Below the pieces are notes generated by a model. The model was not told the DNA's origin. It did no database searches and worked only from the letters and a program-made list of their open reading frames with translations. From contig JAHJIX010000022.1 in NCBI GenBank assembly GCA_018823045.1, positions 65,508-98,745 of the forward strand: DNA of 33,238 nucleotides. The letters are read 5' to 3'. How positions within the stretch are numbered: the stretch's first letter is position 1; each line of letters begins with the position of its first letter. Of this stretch, positions 9,218-17,018 are shown in pieces. Position numbers and translations under genes: made by a program. Source of the stretch: Patescibacteria group bacterium (GTDB taxonomy: Bacteria > Patescibacteriota > Patescibacteriia > Magasanikbacterales > UBA922).

Positions 9218-10285
9218 TTAACGAGCTTTTATCATCTGTTGTACCCGAGCAAGCGCTTGGGTACTTATTTTTTTTCGAAATAGTGGATCTGTTATATATT
9301 GCTCTACCGCATCAACAATTTCTTTTTCTTTTGTTCCGTCAACAAGCAGACCTGTTTCATTATGAATAACCGCCTCTTTGACTCCCCCACTATTTCCAGC
9401 AACAACAGGGAGACCCATAAGCGCCGCTTCTAAAAACACCAAACCAAATCCTTCTTCCTTTCCATCATGCGCTTGTGGTAAGAGGCAAAAGATATCAGCC
9501 ACAGACATATACAATGGAATGTCGCTCTGTGCAAGTGCACCCAAAAAACGTACTTTTTGGATAATACCAGCTTGCGTACACATATCAACATAAGCATTCT
9601 TTTTTCCTCCATCACCAATAATCATCCACACAAGTGATGGATGTTTTTTCATGAGCACAGCCATAGCAGAAATTAACTGCTCAAATCCTTTTCCTTCTAC
9701 TAAACGCGATACAGACAAGACAACAGTTTGACCATGCAAAGAAAGCCGAGCACGCAGTGCCTCTTGCTGTTGAATTACTATTTCTTTTGAAAAAACAGCA
9801 TCTGGTAATGGGTACACTACTGTTACAACCTCTTTTAACTGTGGCCATGCTTCTACTACACGATCTCTAAGTGATTGACTATTTACAACAATACGCTGTG
9901 CCGCTTGCAATACTACAGAAGTAAAACGCTTCTTTTTTGCATACGCAACATCAGTCCCATGTAAATAAACAGTATATGGAATCTTTTTTAATAAACAAAT
10001 AATGTAAGCCACATATCCCATAGGGAGCACATGATGCACTTCAATATGCTTAATATCTTCTTTTTTAATAATATCTAATGCAATATATACTGTTTTTAGC
10101 CATTTTGGCCAAAAAAAACGAAAAAATACCTGTCGTCTATATACTCGATCTTCCTTCCCAACATATGATATGTTTGGTGCCAAAACAATAATATCTTTTT
10201 GTGTATGCACTCGAGCAGCAACGTAGCTTGCAACTCCACCAATATTTGGAGGAAAATCAAGCGTAATTAATAAGGTTTTTGGCAT
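9218..10285 (-). CDS. Glycosyltransferase family 4 (GT-B fold)
   Basis: TLDFPPNIGGVASYV, EVHHVLPMGYVAY, VSRLVEGKGFEQLISA, IIGDGGKKN, and EGFGLVFLEAALMGLPVVAGNSGGVKEAV motifs. Confidence 0.92.
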   Translation of the reverse strand: MPKTLLITLDFPPNIGGVASYVAARVHTQKDIIVLAPNISYVGKEDRVYRRQVFFRFFWPKWLKTVYIALDIIKKEDIKHIEVHHVLPMGYVAYIICLLKKIPYTVYLHGTDVAYAKKKRFTSVVLQAAQRIVVNSQSLRDRVVEAWPQLKEVVTVVYPLPDAVFSKEIVIQQQEALRARLSLHGQTVVLSVSRLVEGKGFEQLISAMAVLMKKHPSLVWMIIGDGGKKNAYVDMCTQAGIIQKVRFLGALAQSDIPLYMSVADIFCLLPQAHDGKEEGFGLVFLEAALMGLPVVAGNSGGVKEAVIHNETGLLVDGTKEKEIVDAVEQYITDPLFRKKISTQALARVQQMIKAR

Positions 10286-10366
10286 ATTTAAGCTATTTTT
10301 TTATATAATTATATCAATATCATACGATATTTTACGCTATTTGTCTACCGCATAGGGGTCTCCCAC

Positions 10367-10395
10367 TTGACAAAATGCTCCAAATGATTTATGCT
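10367..10395 (+). promoter_or_regulatory. Sigma-70-like promoter for a small-gene transcript
   Basis: TTGACA (10367-10372), 17-nt spacer, TATGCT (10390-10395). Confidence 0.6.
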
Positions 10396-10551
10396 GTTTT
10401 ATCTTAAATAGTTCTTTATACAAAAAAAAGTTTATCAGAGGAAATAATCGCTTAAAGAATACACTTAAGCTACTATTCCCCCTGGTAAACAATAACGGTA
10501 TAGATATAATCTTTCAGGGGGCTAGTAGATTATGTCTATGGGAGTCAAAGA

Positions 10552-10695
10552 ATGGGCAAACATTCAGACAACCAAAAAAGAGGGTGGAGAAAGCCTCCCC
10601 CTCCGAAAACCCCATTCGAAGAGTGGGTTTTCGGAGGGGGGCAGCCGAAGGGGATAACCACCCCAACGGCCCCCCCCTCATCCTCTCGCCGCTAA
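10552..10695 (+). CDS. Pro/Gly-rich microprotein, 47 aa, unknown function
   Basis: ATG at 10552 preceded by GGGAG with 7-nt spacing. Translation MGKHSDNQKRGWRKPPPPKTPFEEWVFGGGQPKGITTPTAPPSSSRR*. Upstream promoter and downstream terminator. Too short for the ORF track. Confidence 0.5.
   Translation: MGKHSDNQKRGWRKPPPPKTPFEEWVFGGGQPKGITTPTAPPSSSRR
10597..10640 (+). repeat. 16-bp perfect GC-rich inverted repeat inside the 47-aa ORF
   Basis: CCCCCTCCGAAAACCC (10597-10612) / GGGTTTTCGGAGGGGG (10625-10640), 12-nt loop. Confidence 0.9.
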
Positions 10696-10721
10696 CAGAT
10701 AATCACTGTTAGCGGCAACAA

Positions 10722-10759
10722 AACCCAGGCACTCTGTGAGCGCCTGGGTTCTTTTTTTT
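10722..10759 (+). terminator. Rho-independent terminator
   Basis: AACCCAGGC...GCCTGGGTT followed by C and TTTTTTTT; preceded by hairpin GCCGCTAACAG/CTGTTAGCGGC (10688-10716). Confidence 0.88.
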
Positions 10760-10775
10760 ATATAAACAAATTTTC

Positions 10776-11579
10776 TTACCAAACATCAGCAATACGCGCT
10801 CGTTGTTTTGTTTTAAGCAAAGACATGTATTGATCAATAAAACTATACGAAAATATGACGTAACCAAAAATCCAAAACAAATCAATATAAATATACGGAC
10901 GTAATGCTTCTTCATATGGAGTATTATATATCCCAAAGAAGATATCTGCCAATAAGAAAAAAACAAAAGCAATCACAATGCCCCGCCAAAATCGAGCAAA
11001 TTTTCCTCCTTTATACATAAATACTCCTACACCTGCAATAATCGCAGCAACAATCAATACCAAATCACCCACACCATAACTCATCGCCATAATATTTTCT
11101 AAAAAAGAAGAGTCCATATCATAAGCACCATAAATGCCAAAGTATGAGACTAAGACAATGGCCAATAATACAATAACTTTATATGGCCAAGCAACAAATG
11201 CTCTTAACTGTTTTGTGGTAATATCAAGTAAGCGAAACTTTTTTAATAATGCCATCAATAATAACGGATATCCTAAAAGAAAAAACACGTCGGCAGAAGA
11301 AGGAAATGGATCAACCGCAAGATATTGCTCAAACATATACCAAATGGTTTCACCGAGTGTCCAACAAACAAGACCTGCAGTAAACAATAATAAAATTTGA
11401 CCATTTTTATTTTTCACCCCATACATACGCGCCAACATAAATCCAGAAACAATTGCTAACACAGGAAAAAACAAATATGCTGTTGAGCGAACGATAGAAT
11501 CAATATCTGCAATATACGACCATACAATTAACAAAAAAAGTATACTCATAGGTGCAACAATATACCCATTTATTCTCAT
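10776..11579 (-). CDS. Multi-TM sensor-like membrane protein (7-8 TM), no recognisable output domain
   Basis: Track ORF 10776-11624; internal Met at 11579 (MRINGYIVAPMS) avoids overlap with the upstream ORF. Motif CWTLGETIWYMFEQYLAVDPFPSSADVFFLLGYPLL resembles N-terminal multi-TM sensor domains of signalling proteins. Confidence 0.65.
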   Translation of the reverse strand: MRINGYIVAPMSILFLLIVWSYIADIDSIVRSTAYLFFPVLAIVSGFMLARMYGVKNKNGQILLLFTAGLVCWTLGETIWYMFEQYLAVDPFPSSADVFFLLGYPLLLMALLKKFRLLDITTKQLRAFVAWPYKVIVLLAIVLVSYFGIYGAYDMDSSFLENIMAMSYGVGDLVLIVAAIIAGVGVFMYKGGKFARFWRGIVIAFVFFLLADIFFGIYNTPYEEALRPYIYIDLFWIFGYVIFSYSFIDQYMSLLKTKQRARIADVW

Positions 11580-11586
11580 ACGATTT

Positions 11587-11787
11587 TTATTTAATCCCAA
11601 ATTTATGTAATTGTTTTTTTGCAACTGTTTCTCCTAAATATTCCGTCAACAATTCAACAACTGACTCTCCAATTATTTCTGCTGGCTTATCTTCATAAAA
11701 ATTATTATATATTTTTGCCATGTCCTCCCCAAAGTAGATAGTAATAATATCTACGGCTTTACTCCTTATATTTCTCGTATTATTCAT
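11587..11787 (-). CDS. Conserved-looking small hypothetical protein, 66 aa
   Basis: MNNTRNIRSKAVDIITIYFGEDMAKIYNNFYEDKPAEIIGESVVELLTEYLGETVAKKQLHKFGIK; compact helical composition; stop is 8 nt before the downstream gene's likely start. Confidence 0.6.
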   Translation of the reverse strand: MNNTRNIRSKAVDIITIYFGEDMAKIYNNFYEDKPAEIIGESVVELLTEYLGETVAKKQLHKFGIK

Positions 11788-11875
11788 AACAAATATTTAT
11801 ATAATCATCTCTATTATAACACAAGTATTTTTATCTGCATATATTAAAAAACAAATAACCCCTCCTATCTGTTTT

Positions 11876-13582
11876 TTATTTTGTCACTCGTATCAACTGA
11901 CCTAACTCTGCCCCACAAGCCATGACTGTAATCTTTCTGTGATTATGCTCTCGCTTTATTGCATAATACGTTCTCTCATCAGTACCTTCTTTAGGATCAA
12001 TAGGCATAATTGGTACATAATTTGCCAAGTCGGCAACAATATCAATACACGCGGCTTCAGTTACAAATGATTCTTCTGATTGTTCTGTTTGCCAAATTTG
12101 ATAATCATACAATCGGAAAAAAAATCCTGCATTATGTGCTGTAGAAAAACGAATTCGCGATTGCGTTACTACTTGCTCAGCAAAGACAACTTCCACCCAC
12201 GAACGATCATCAAAATCTCCTTGATATGCATCAATCCAATTTCCATCAACAAAAATATCTACATCAACATGAGCGACTTCTGCATTATTGAGGGCATAAA
12301 AACGCAACTTATCATAATTAACCGGAGCATGATTAAAATAAATGAAATCACTCCACTGAGCTCCTCCTATTGGGCGATACCACCGTGTATATGATACCAA
12401 ATTTGCATCGTACCCATTCAATTGAGTTTCCCAACCATTACCACTTGAACTTTGTGGAATAACCCACGCAGCTCCCTGGGTTGCCGTTCGGAGTGTCTGG
12501 TCACCACAACGAACAGTGCTCGTACTGTTTCTAATCTCCATCGTATAATGATAATCAGTATTTCCATTTAAATTGTTCACTAACTCTTGCATAGTGTCTC
12601 CCGTGCTTTGATTTCCTGTCCACGCAGTGCTCCCACCATACTGATTTGTTTCTCCATATAAAAAACGATATTCTACAGGCTCTCCCCCGTCATCAGCTAC
12701 TGCACCATGTAAAATTGCAGAACTTTCACCAACATAGGTTGTTTGCACTTGCCCACATACAGGTGCAACTATCTCATTTGCTGTTTGATATACTTCTAAC
12801 TCATATAGCCAATAAATAAAATTAGCAACTTTATAATTCCACCGAAAACGTACTTGCTCTACACTTCCTTTTGCATATCCAATTTCAACCCAATCAACAT
12901 TCCATGTTGCTTCATCTCCCCCTTGAAATACATCTACCCATACACCATCTCTAAATACATCTACATCAACTTCCGCAATATCTGCATCTGTATAATCTGC
13001 CAAAATACGCAAACGATCTGAAATGGTTGGTTGATCAAGGGTTAACACAATATACTCTCCCCATCCGACAATAAGAGATTCATCACTTGCATAAAGACCC
13101 CAATCACCATCATATGCTCGTGCTTCATTAATCCATTTATTCCCAGGATCTTGAAAACCTGTTGGAGATACCCAACCAGAAAAAGGCGCAGCATATGCAA
13201 CATCTATTTGAAAAAATCCTTTAACAGCTTCAGCAAACTTTGTTGTATCAAATAGCCACGGTTTTTGTTCATCAATATTAATCGTTGCAATAGCAGAAGC
13301 ATTACACACAACACTACAACCATTGGCAGCAGTTCCAATCATTCGTAAACTTCCATCAATTTGAGGAAACCCTCCGCCTTCGTCAATTGTATATAATTTT
13401 ACAGCAGTTGCAATTGCTTCAGCATGAGACCAACGCTCTGCATTGCGACTTTCTGCAAATCGCTGCTCAGGTTTAAGTGCCACAAAAGCAACGAAAACAA
13501 CAATTGCCAAAATAAAAATAACAATCATCATTTCAATGAGTGTAAACCCTCTTTTATTTATAATAAATACCATGTGAAGCAA
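11876..13582 (-). CDS. Type IV pilin-like protein with a very large C-terminal ectodomain
   Basis: Class III prepilin signature KRGFTLIEMMIVIFILAIVVFVAFVALKPEQRFAESRNAERWSHAEAIATAVKLY, followed by two related beta-rich domains flanking an Fn3-like segment. Confidence 0.85.
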   Translation of the reverse strand: MLHMVFIINKRGFTLIEMMIVIFILAIVVFVAFVALKPEQRFAESRNAERWSHAEAIATAVKLYTIDEGGGFPQIDGSLRMIGTAANGCSVVCNASAIATINIDEQKPWLFDTTKFAEAVKGFFQIDVAYAAPFSGWVSPTGFQDPGNKWINEARAYDGDWGLYASDESLIVGWGEYIVLTLDQPTISDRLRILADYTDADIAEVDVDVFRDGVWVDVFQGGDEATWNVDWVEIGYAKGSVEQVRFRWNYKVANFIYWLYELEVYQTANEIVAPVCGQVQTTYVGESSAILHGAVADDGGEPVEYRFLYGETNQYGGSTAWTGNQSTGDTMQELVNNLNGNTDYHYTMEIRNSTSTVRCGDQTLRTATQGAAWVIPQSSSGNGWETQLNGYDANLVSYTRWYRPIGGAQWSDFIYFNHAPVNYDKLRFYALNNAEVAHVDVDIFVDGNWIDAYQGDFDDRSWVEVVFAEQVVTQSRIRFSTAHNAGFFFRLYDYQIWQTEQSEESFVTEAACIDIVADLANYVPIMPIDPKEGTDERTYYAIKREHNHRKITVMACGAELGQLIRVTK

Positions 13583-13670
13583 ATGACAGACTAACTGTAT
13601 ATTAGTATATCATATTTTTACACAACAAAGAACGATATTTTATCGCTCTTTTTATAAATTCTATTCTATT

Positions 13671-14687
13671 TTATGCTTTTTTATTTCTCTTTGTTGCAAG
13701 TTGTCCACAGGCAGCATTGATATCACTACCAAATGCATGACGTTGTGTCACATGCACTCCTGATCGTTGAAGTATCCGTTTAAACTGTTCAATCTTTTCT
13801 GCTTTTGATGGTTTAAATACCCCTGTTGGATTATAACGAATCAAATTTACCATATACAACTTATCTTGCATAAGCTCTGCAAGCTCACGTGCATGCTCAG
13901 GAGCATCATTTATTCCATCAAGCATAATATATTCAAACATCACACGTCTTCCACATTTTTCTCGATAATGCTTCACACTATTCATGAGATCTTTAATACC
14001 ATATTTACGATTAATCGGCATAAGTTGACTACGAAGTACATCATTTGGGGCGTGTAAAGATATTGCTAAATTTACCTGTAATGGCTCATTACTTAAATAT
14101 TCAATACCATCAATAATACCACTTGTTGAAATAGACATATGTCGCGCACCAATACCAAACACATCTGTATTATTCAATAATCGAATCGTTTCCATTACCG
14201 CCTGATAATTCATCATTGGCTCCCCCATACCCATAAACACAATATTGGTGATGCGTTGATGTTTTGCTTTTTTTTCTTTTAAATACCTCGCAAACACAAG
14301 AACTTGCGCAACCATTTCTCCAACAGTCAAATTTCTTTCCATGCCAAGCATGCCCGTTGCACAAAATTTACAACCTAGAGAACAACCAACTTGAGAAGAA
14401 ATACAAGCGGTATTTCGGCCATCACTATGACGTAAAAGCACTGTTTCTACTTTTGCTCCATCTTCAAGCTCAATTAATGCTTTTAAAGCATCTGACTTTT
14501 TAGAATCAGCAAATTCTACAGAAATATCTAAAGAACAAGCTTCTTTTAAATCAGCTCGTGTTTCTTTTGGTAAAGTCGTATTTTCGCTCCAATCAGTAAT
14601 TAAATCTTGAAATACAGATTTATATGCTTGTTTCATACGAAATGCAGGTGCTTTTCCTAAAATATTGTTTAATTCTTCGATAATCAT
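13671..14687 (-). CDS. rlmN: 23S rRNA (adenine2503-C2)-methyltransferase, dual-specificity radical SAM enzyme
   Basis: CISSQVGCSLGCKFCATG radical SAM motif, NIVFMGMGEPMMNY, SISTSGI, NLAISLHAPND, CGQLA. Confidence 0.97.
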   Translation of the reverse strand: MIIEELNNILGKAPAFRMKQAYKSVFQDLITDWSENTTLPKETRADLKEACSLDISVEFADSKKSDALKALIELEDGAKVETVLLRHSDGRNTACISSQVGCSLGCKFCATGMLGMERNLTVGEMVAQVLVFARYLKEKKAKHQRITNIVFMGMGEPMMNYQAVMETIRLLNNTDVFGIGARHMSISTSGIIDGIEYLSNEPLQVNLAISLHAPNDVLRSQLMPINRKYGIKDLMNSVKHYREKCGRRVMFEYIMLDGINDAPEHARELAELMQDKLYMVNLIRYNPTGVFKPSKAEKIEQFKRILQRSGVHVTQRHAFGSDINAACGQLATKRNKKA

Positions 14688-14845
14688 AAAAAGAAATTAT
14701 ATGAATTATATTATAACACAGATATATCATATTGTCAATATAAAAATAGCTAAAATAAGCGATTCTTTTCTATGCATCTTCCTAGGAATACAAAAACACT
14801 TTTACACACAATGTTTAACCATCCACAAATACTTCGTAATTACGC

Positions 14846-14873
14846 TTGCATTTTTTTTTAGATACTGTATAAT
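14846..14873 (+). promoter_or_regulatory. Promoter of the interrupted tRNA-Asn
   Basis: TTGCAT (14846-14851), 16-nt spacer, TATAAT (14868-14873). Confidence 0.6.
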
Positions 14874-14913
14874 AAAGCTGTTATATTTTTTAATATAACC
14901 ATACAATATACAT

Positions 14914-15257
14914 TCGACGGTAGCTCAGTGGTAGAGCAATTGGCTGTCAACAGTGGCAGCTCTTAGTAGGAATACTAAGATGAAAAACAAGGTGAACTGC
15001 AGGAAGCCCAACCTGAGCAATCAGAACGGGTAATCTGCAGCCAAGCTGGATCTATTTTTAATAGATCCAGAAGGTTCAGAGACTATCCCTAACGGGAGTA
15101 GGGTTCAAACATATATTTGAATTCGAAGCGCCTTGCACCCCAAATGCTCTTGATTAAATCAAGTTTTTAGCATGGGTGATGATATAGTCCACGCTTTCTA
15201 GTAATAGGGAGGTAACGTGTAACCAATGGGTCGCCGGTTCGAGCCCGGCCCGTCGAG
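14914..15257 (+). tRNA. tRNA-Asn(GUU), interrupted by a group I intron (exons 14914-14947 and 15220-15257)
   Basis: Joined exons TCGACGGTAGCTCAGTGGTAGAGCAATTGGCTGTTAACCAATGGGTCGCCGGTTCGAGCCCGGCCCGTCGAG fold as a canonical cloverleaf: 7-bp acceptor TCGACGG/CCGTCGA, anticodon arm ATTGG CTGTTAA CCAAT, T arm GCCGG TTCGAGC CCGGC. Confidence 0.9.
14948..15219 (+). ncRNA. Group I self-splicing intron, 272 nt, no ORF
   Basis: P1: exon GGCUGU pairs with IGS GCAGCU (14956-14961) with the u-G wobble at the 5' splice site. P2 CTTAGTA/TACTAAG. P/Q-like TGCAGGAAGCCC and AATCTGCAGCCAAG. P6 CTGGATCTA/TAGATCCAG. R element TTCAGAGACTA (15075-15085) and S element GATATAGTCC (15181-15190) giving P7. Terminal omega-G at 15219. 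Confidence 0.92.
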
Positions 15258-15379
15258 CAAAAAAAATATCGCTAGAATAAGCGGTATTTTTTATACCCCG
15301 GTGGGACGATAGAACCAAATATGTTTTTCAAACAAAAAACCACCGTTTATAGGTGATTTTTGTAAGGATAGGGTATACG

Positions 15380-16330
15380 TTACTCAACGTCTCGTTGTCG
15401 TTCTCGACTGTCCATGTATCTATGTACCGCTTCTTTTGTCGTTACCCAATCACGACCCTCTTTATGAGCTTCAAGTTTTCCTTGTCGTGAGAGAAGATTA
15501 AGATACTTTGCTGAATATGGTGTATCTTTTGCAATGTCTGCTAGTTTCATGTATTTTTCCCTTTTCTTGTTTGTCGGGGTGAGTGTCTTTAGATACAAGT
15601 CAAGCGAGCATTCAACTGTTTGAGCGATGAAACGTACAAACGGTTCATACTTTTCTTTATCTGCCTGTGCAAGAACACGATAGTATTTCTTTCTGTCGTT
15701 TTTCAAGACAATAGACAGGGGAAATCCTGCCTGCATGAGAATAAGATTCATGAGTAGTCGTGAGGTGCGACCATTTCCATCAAAAAATGGATGAATATGA
15801 ACAAACTTATGATGTACAAGAGCCGCAAGCTCTACCACGTGCATGTGCCTCTTTTCTTTAGAAATCCATGTAATAAGATCTTGCATAAGTATGGGTACTT
15901 CAAGTGCGTCTGGCGGTGTATGATCTGCACCACCGATAATTACATTTGAATTTCTGTATCTACCAGCCCAATCTTTATCTGTTTCTTGCAAAATAATCGT
16001 ATGAATTTGCTTTATGAGATATTCTGAAAATGTATTTTTCTTTCCATCCTCAGTAAGCTCATACAGGTATGAAAGAGCACTATAATGATCCTTTGCCTCG
16101 AGGTGGTCTTTCAGTGGTTTTCCTTTGACAGTCAATCCCTCATTAATGACAAGAAACGTCTCTTTTAAAGTAAGAGAATTTCCCTCAATCGCATTTGAAT
16201 TGTAGGTCATTTCAATGCGAAGCTGTTCACGAAGCTTTTCCACTGCCGACTTTGGGAGAGGGCGAAGTGCATTGAGTCGTGTCAGCTTTTCATCGAGACG
16301 ATTTATGAGATTTTGATCTAAATATTTCAT
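15380..16330 (-). CDS. Fic family protein (AMPylase/NMP transferase)
   Basis: Catalytic motif HIHPFFDGNGRTSRLL; N-terminal inhibitory-helix-like NSNAIEGNSLTLKET; C-terminal wHTH-like segment. Confidence 0.93.
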   Translation of the reverse strand: MKYLDQNLINRLDEKLTRLNALRPLPKSAVEKLREQLRIEMTYNSNAIEGNSLTLKETFLVINEGLTVKGKPLKDHLEAKDHYSALSYLYELTEDGKKNTFSEYLIKQIHTIILQETDKDWAGRYRNSNVIIGGADHTPPDALEVPILMQDLITWISKEKRHMHVVELAALVHHKFVHIHPFFDGNGRTSRLLMNLILMQAGFPLSIVLKNDRKKYYRVLAQADKEKYEPFVRFIAQTVECSLDLYLKTLTPTNKKREKYMKLADIAKDTPYSAKYLNLLSRQGKLEAHKEGRDWVTTKEAVHRYMDSRERQRDVE

Positions 16331-16558
16331 ATGTCTCTAATATGGTTTAATTCATTTTTTACACTATACCATATTAAGGATAATTTGTCTAGTCTATAGT
16401 ACATAATTTAATTTAGTTCTAATATCTTTCTCATCTTTAACAGAGTAATACCAGTAAGGCAGCATTCAAAGTCTATTAGTCCAGTTTGCATCGGAGGTGA
16501 AGAACTATATTCTTTCTCTATAGTAGTTCTAACGTCGTCCAGCCGCCCGAGCAAAAAA

Positions 16559-16590
16559 AGGAACACTTGTATAAAGTGTTCCTTTTTATT
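16559..16590. terminator. Bidirectional terminator downstream of the cupin gene
   Basis: GGAACACTT GTATA AAGTGTTCC flanked by an A-run on the left and a T-run on the right. Confidence 0.8.
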
Positions 16591-16600
16591 TCATCAAATG

Positions 16601-16987
16601 TTATTCTGTGGTCACTCCATCAAAATGCTCTTCTACTTCGTCAGCCTTTATTTTGTGCACTGTTCCATCTTTATGTTCTGGTGGTGTGTAAACTGAATAT
16701 AATTTTAAATTATCTTCACCCACATTAATAACATTATGATCCATACCAGCAGGGATAACAATAGCAACTCCATCACTAAGCTCATGCTCAACACCATCCA
16801 TAATCGCTTTTCCTTCACCTTCTTCTACACGAATAAATTGATCAAGTTCATGCACCTCTGCACCAATTTCATCACCGGGTTCAATACACATTAACACCAG
16901 TTGACTATTTTTTGTCGTATACAATACACGACGATAATCTGTATTAAGCAATGTTTCTTTTTCTAAATCAACGATATATCCCTTCAT
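16601..16987 (-). CDS. Cupin domain protein
   Basis: EPGDEIGAEVHELDQFIRVEEGEGKAIMDG...GVAIVIPAGMDHNVINVG matches cupin motifs 1 and 2. Confidence 0.9.
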   Translation of the reverse strand: MKGYIVDLEKETLLNTDYRRVLYTTKNSQLVLMCIEPGDEIGAEVHELDQFIRVEEGEGKAIMDGVEHELSDGVAIVIPAGMDHNVINVGEDNLKLYSVYTPPEHKDGTVHKIKADEVEEHFDGVTTE

Positions 16988-17018
16988 ATGAAAATAAAAT
17001 AAATATTATAGTAGTAGT

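Noticed and set aside
10532-10657. 41-aa ORF MSMGVKEWANIQTTKKEGGESLPLRKPHSKSGFSEGGSRRG
   Set aside because: Overlaps the 47-aa frame; the 47-aa frame has a better placed SD (GGGAG, 7 nt) and extends to the terminator. Not fully excluded.
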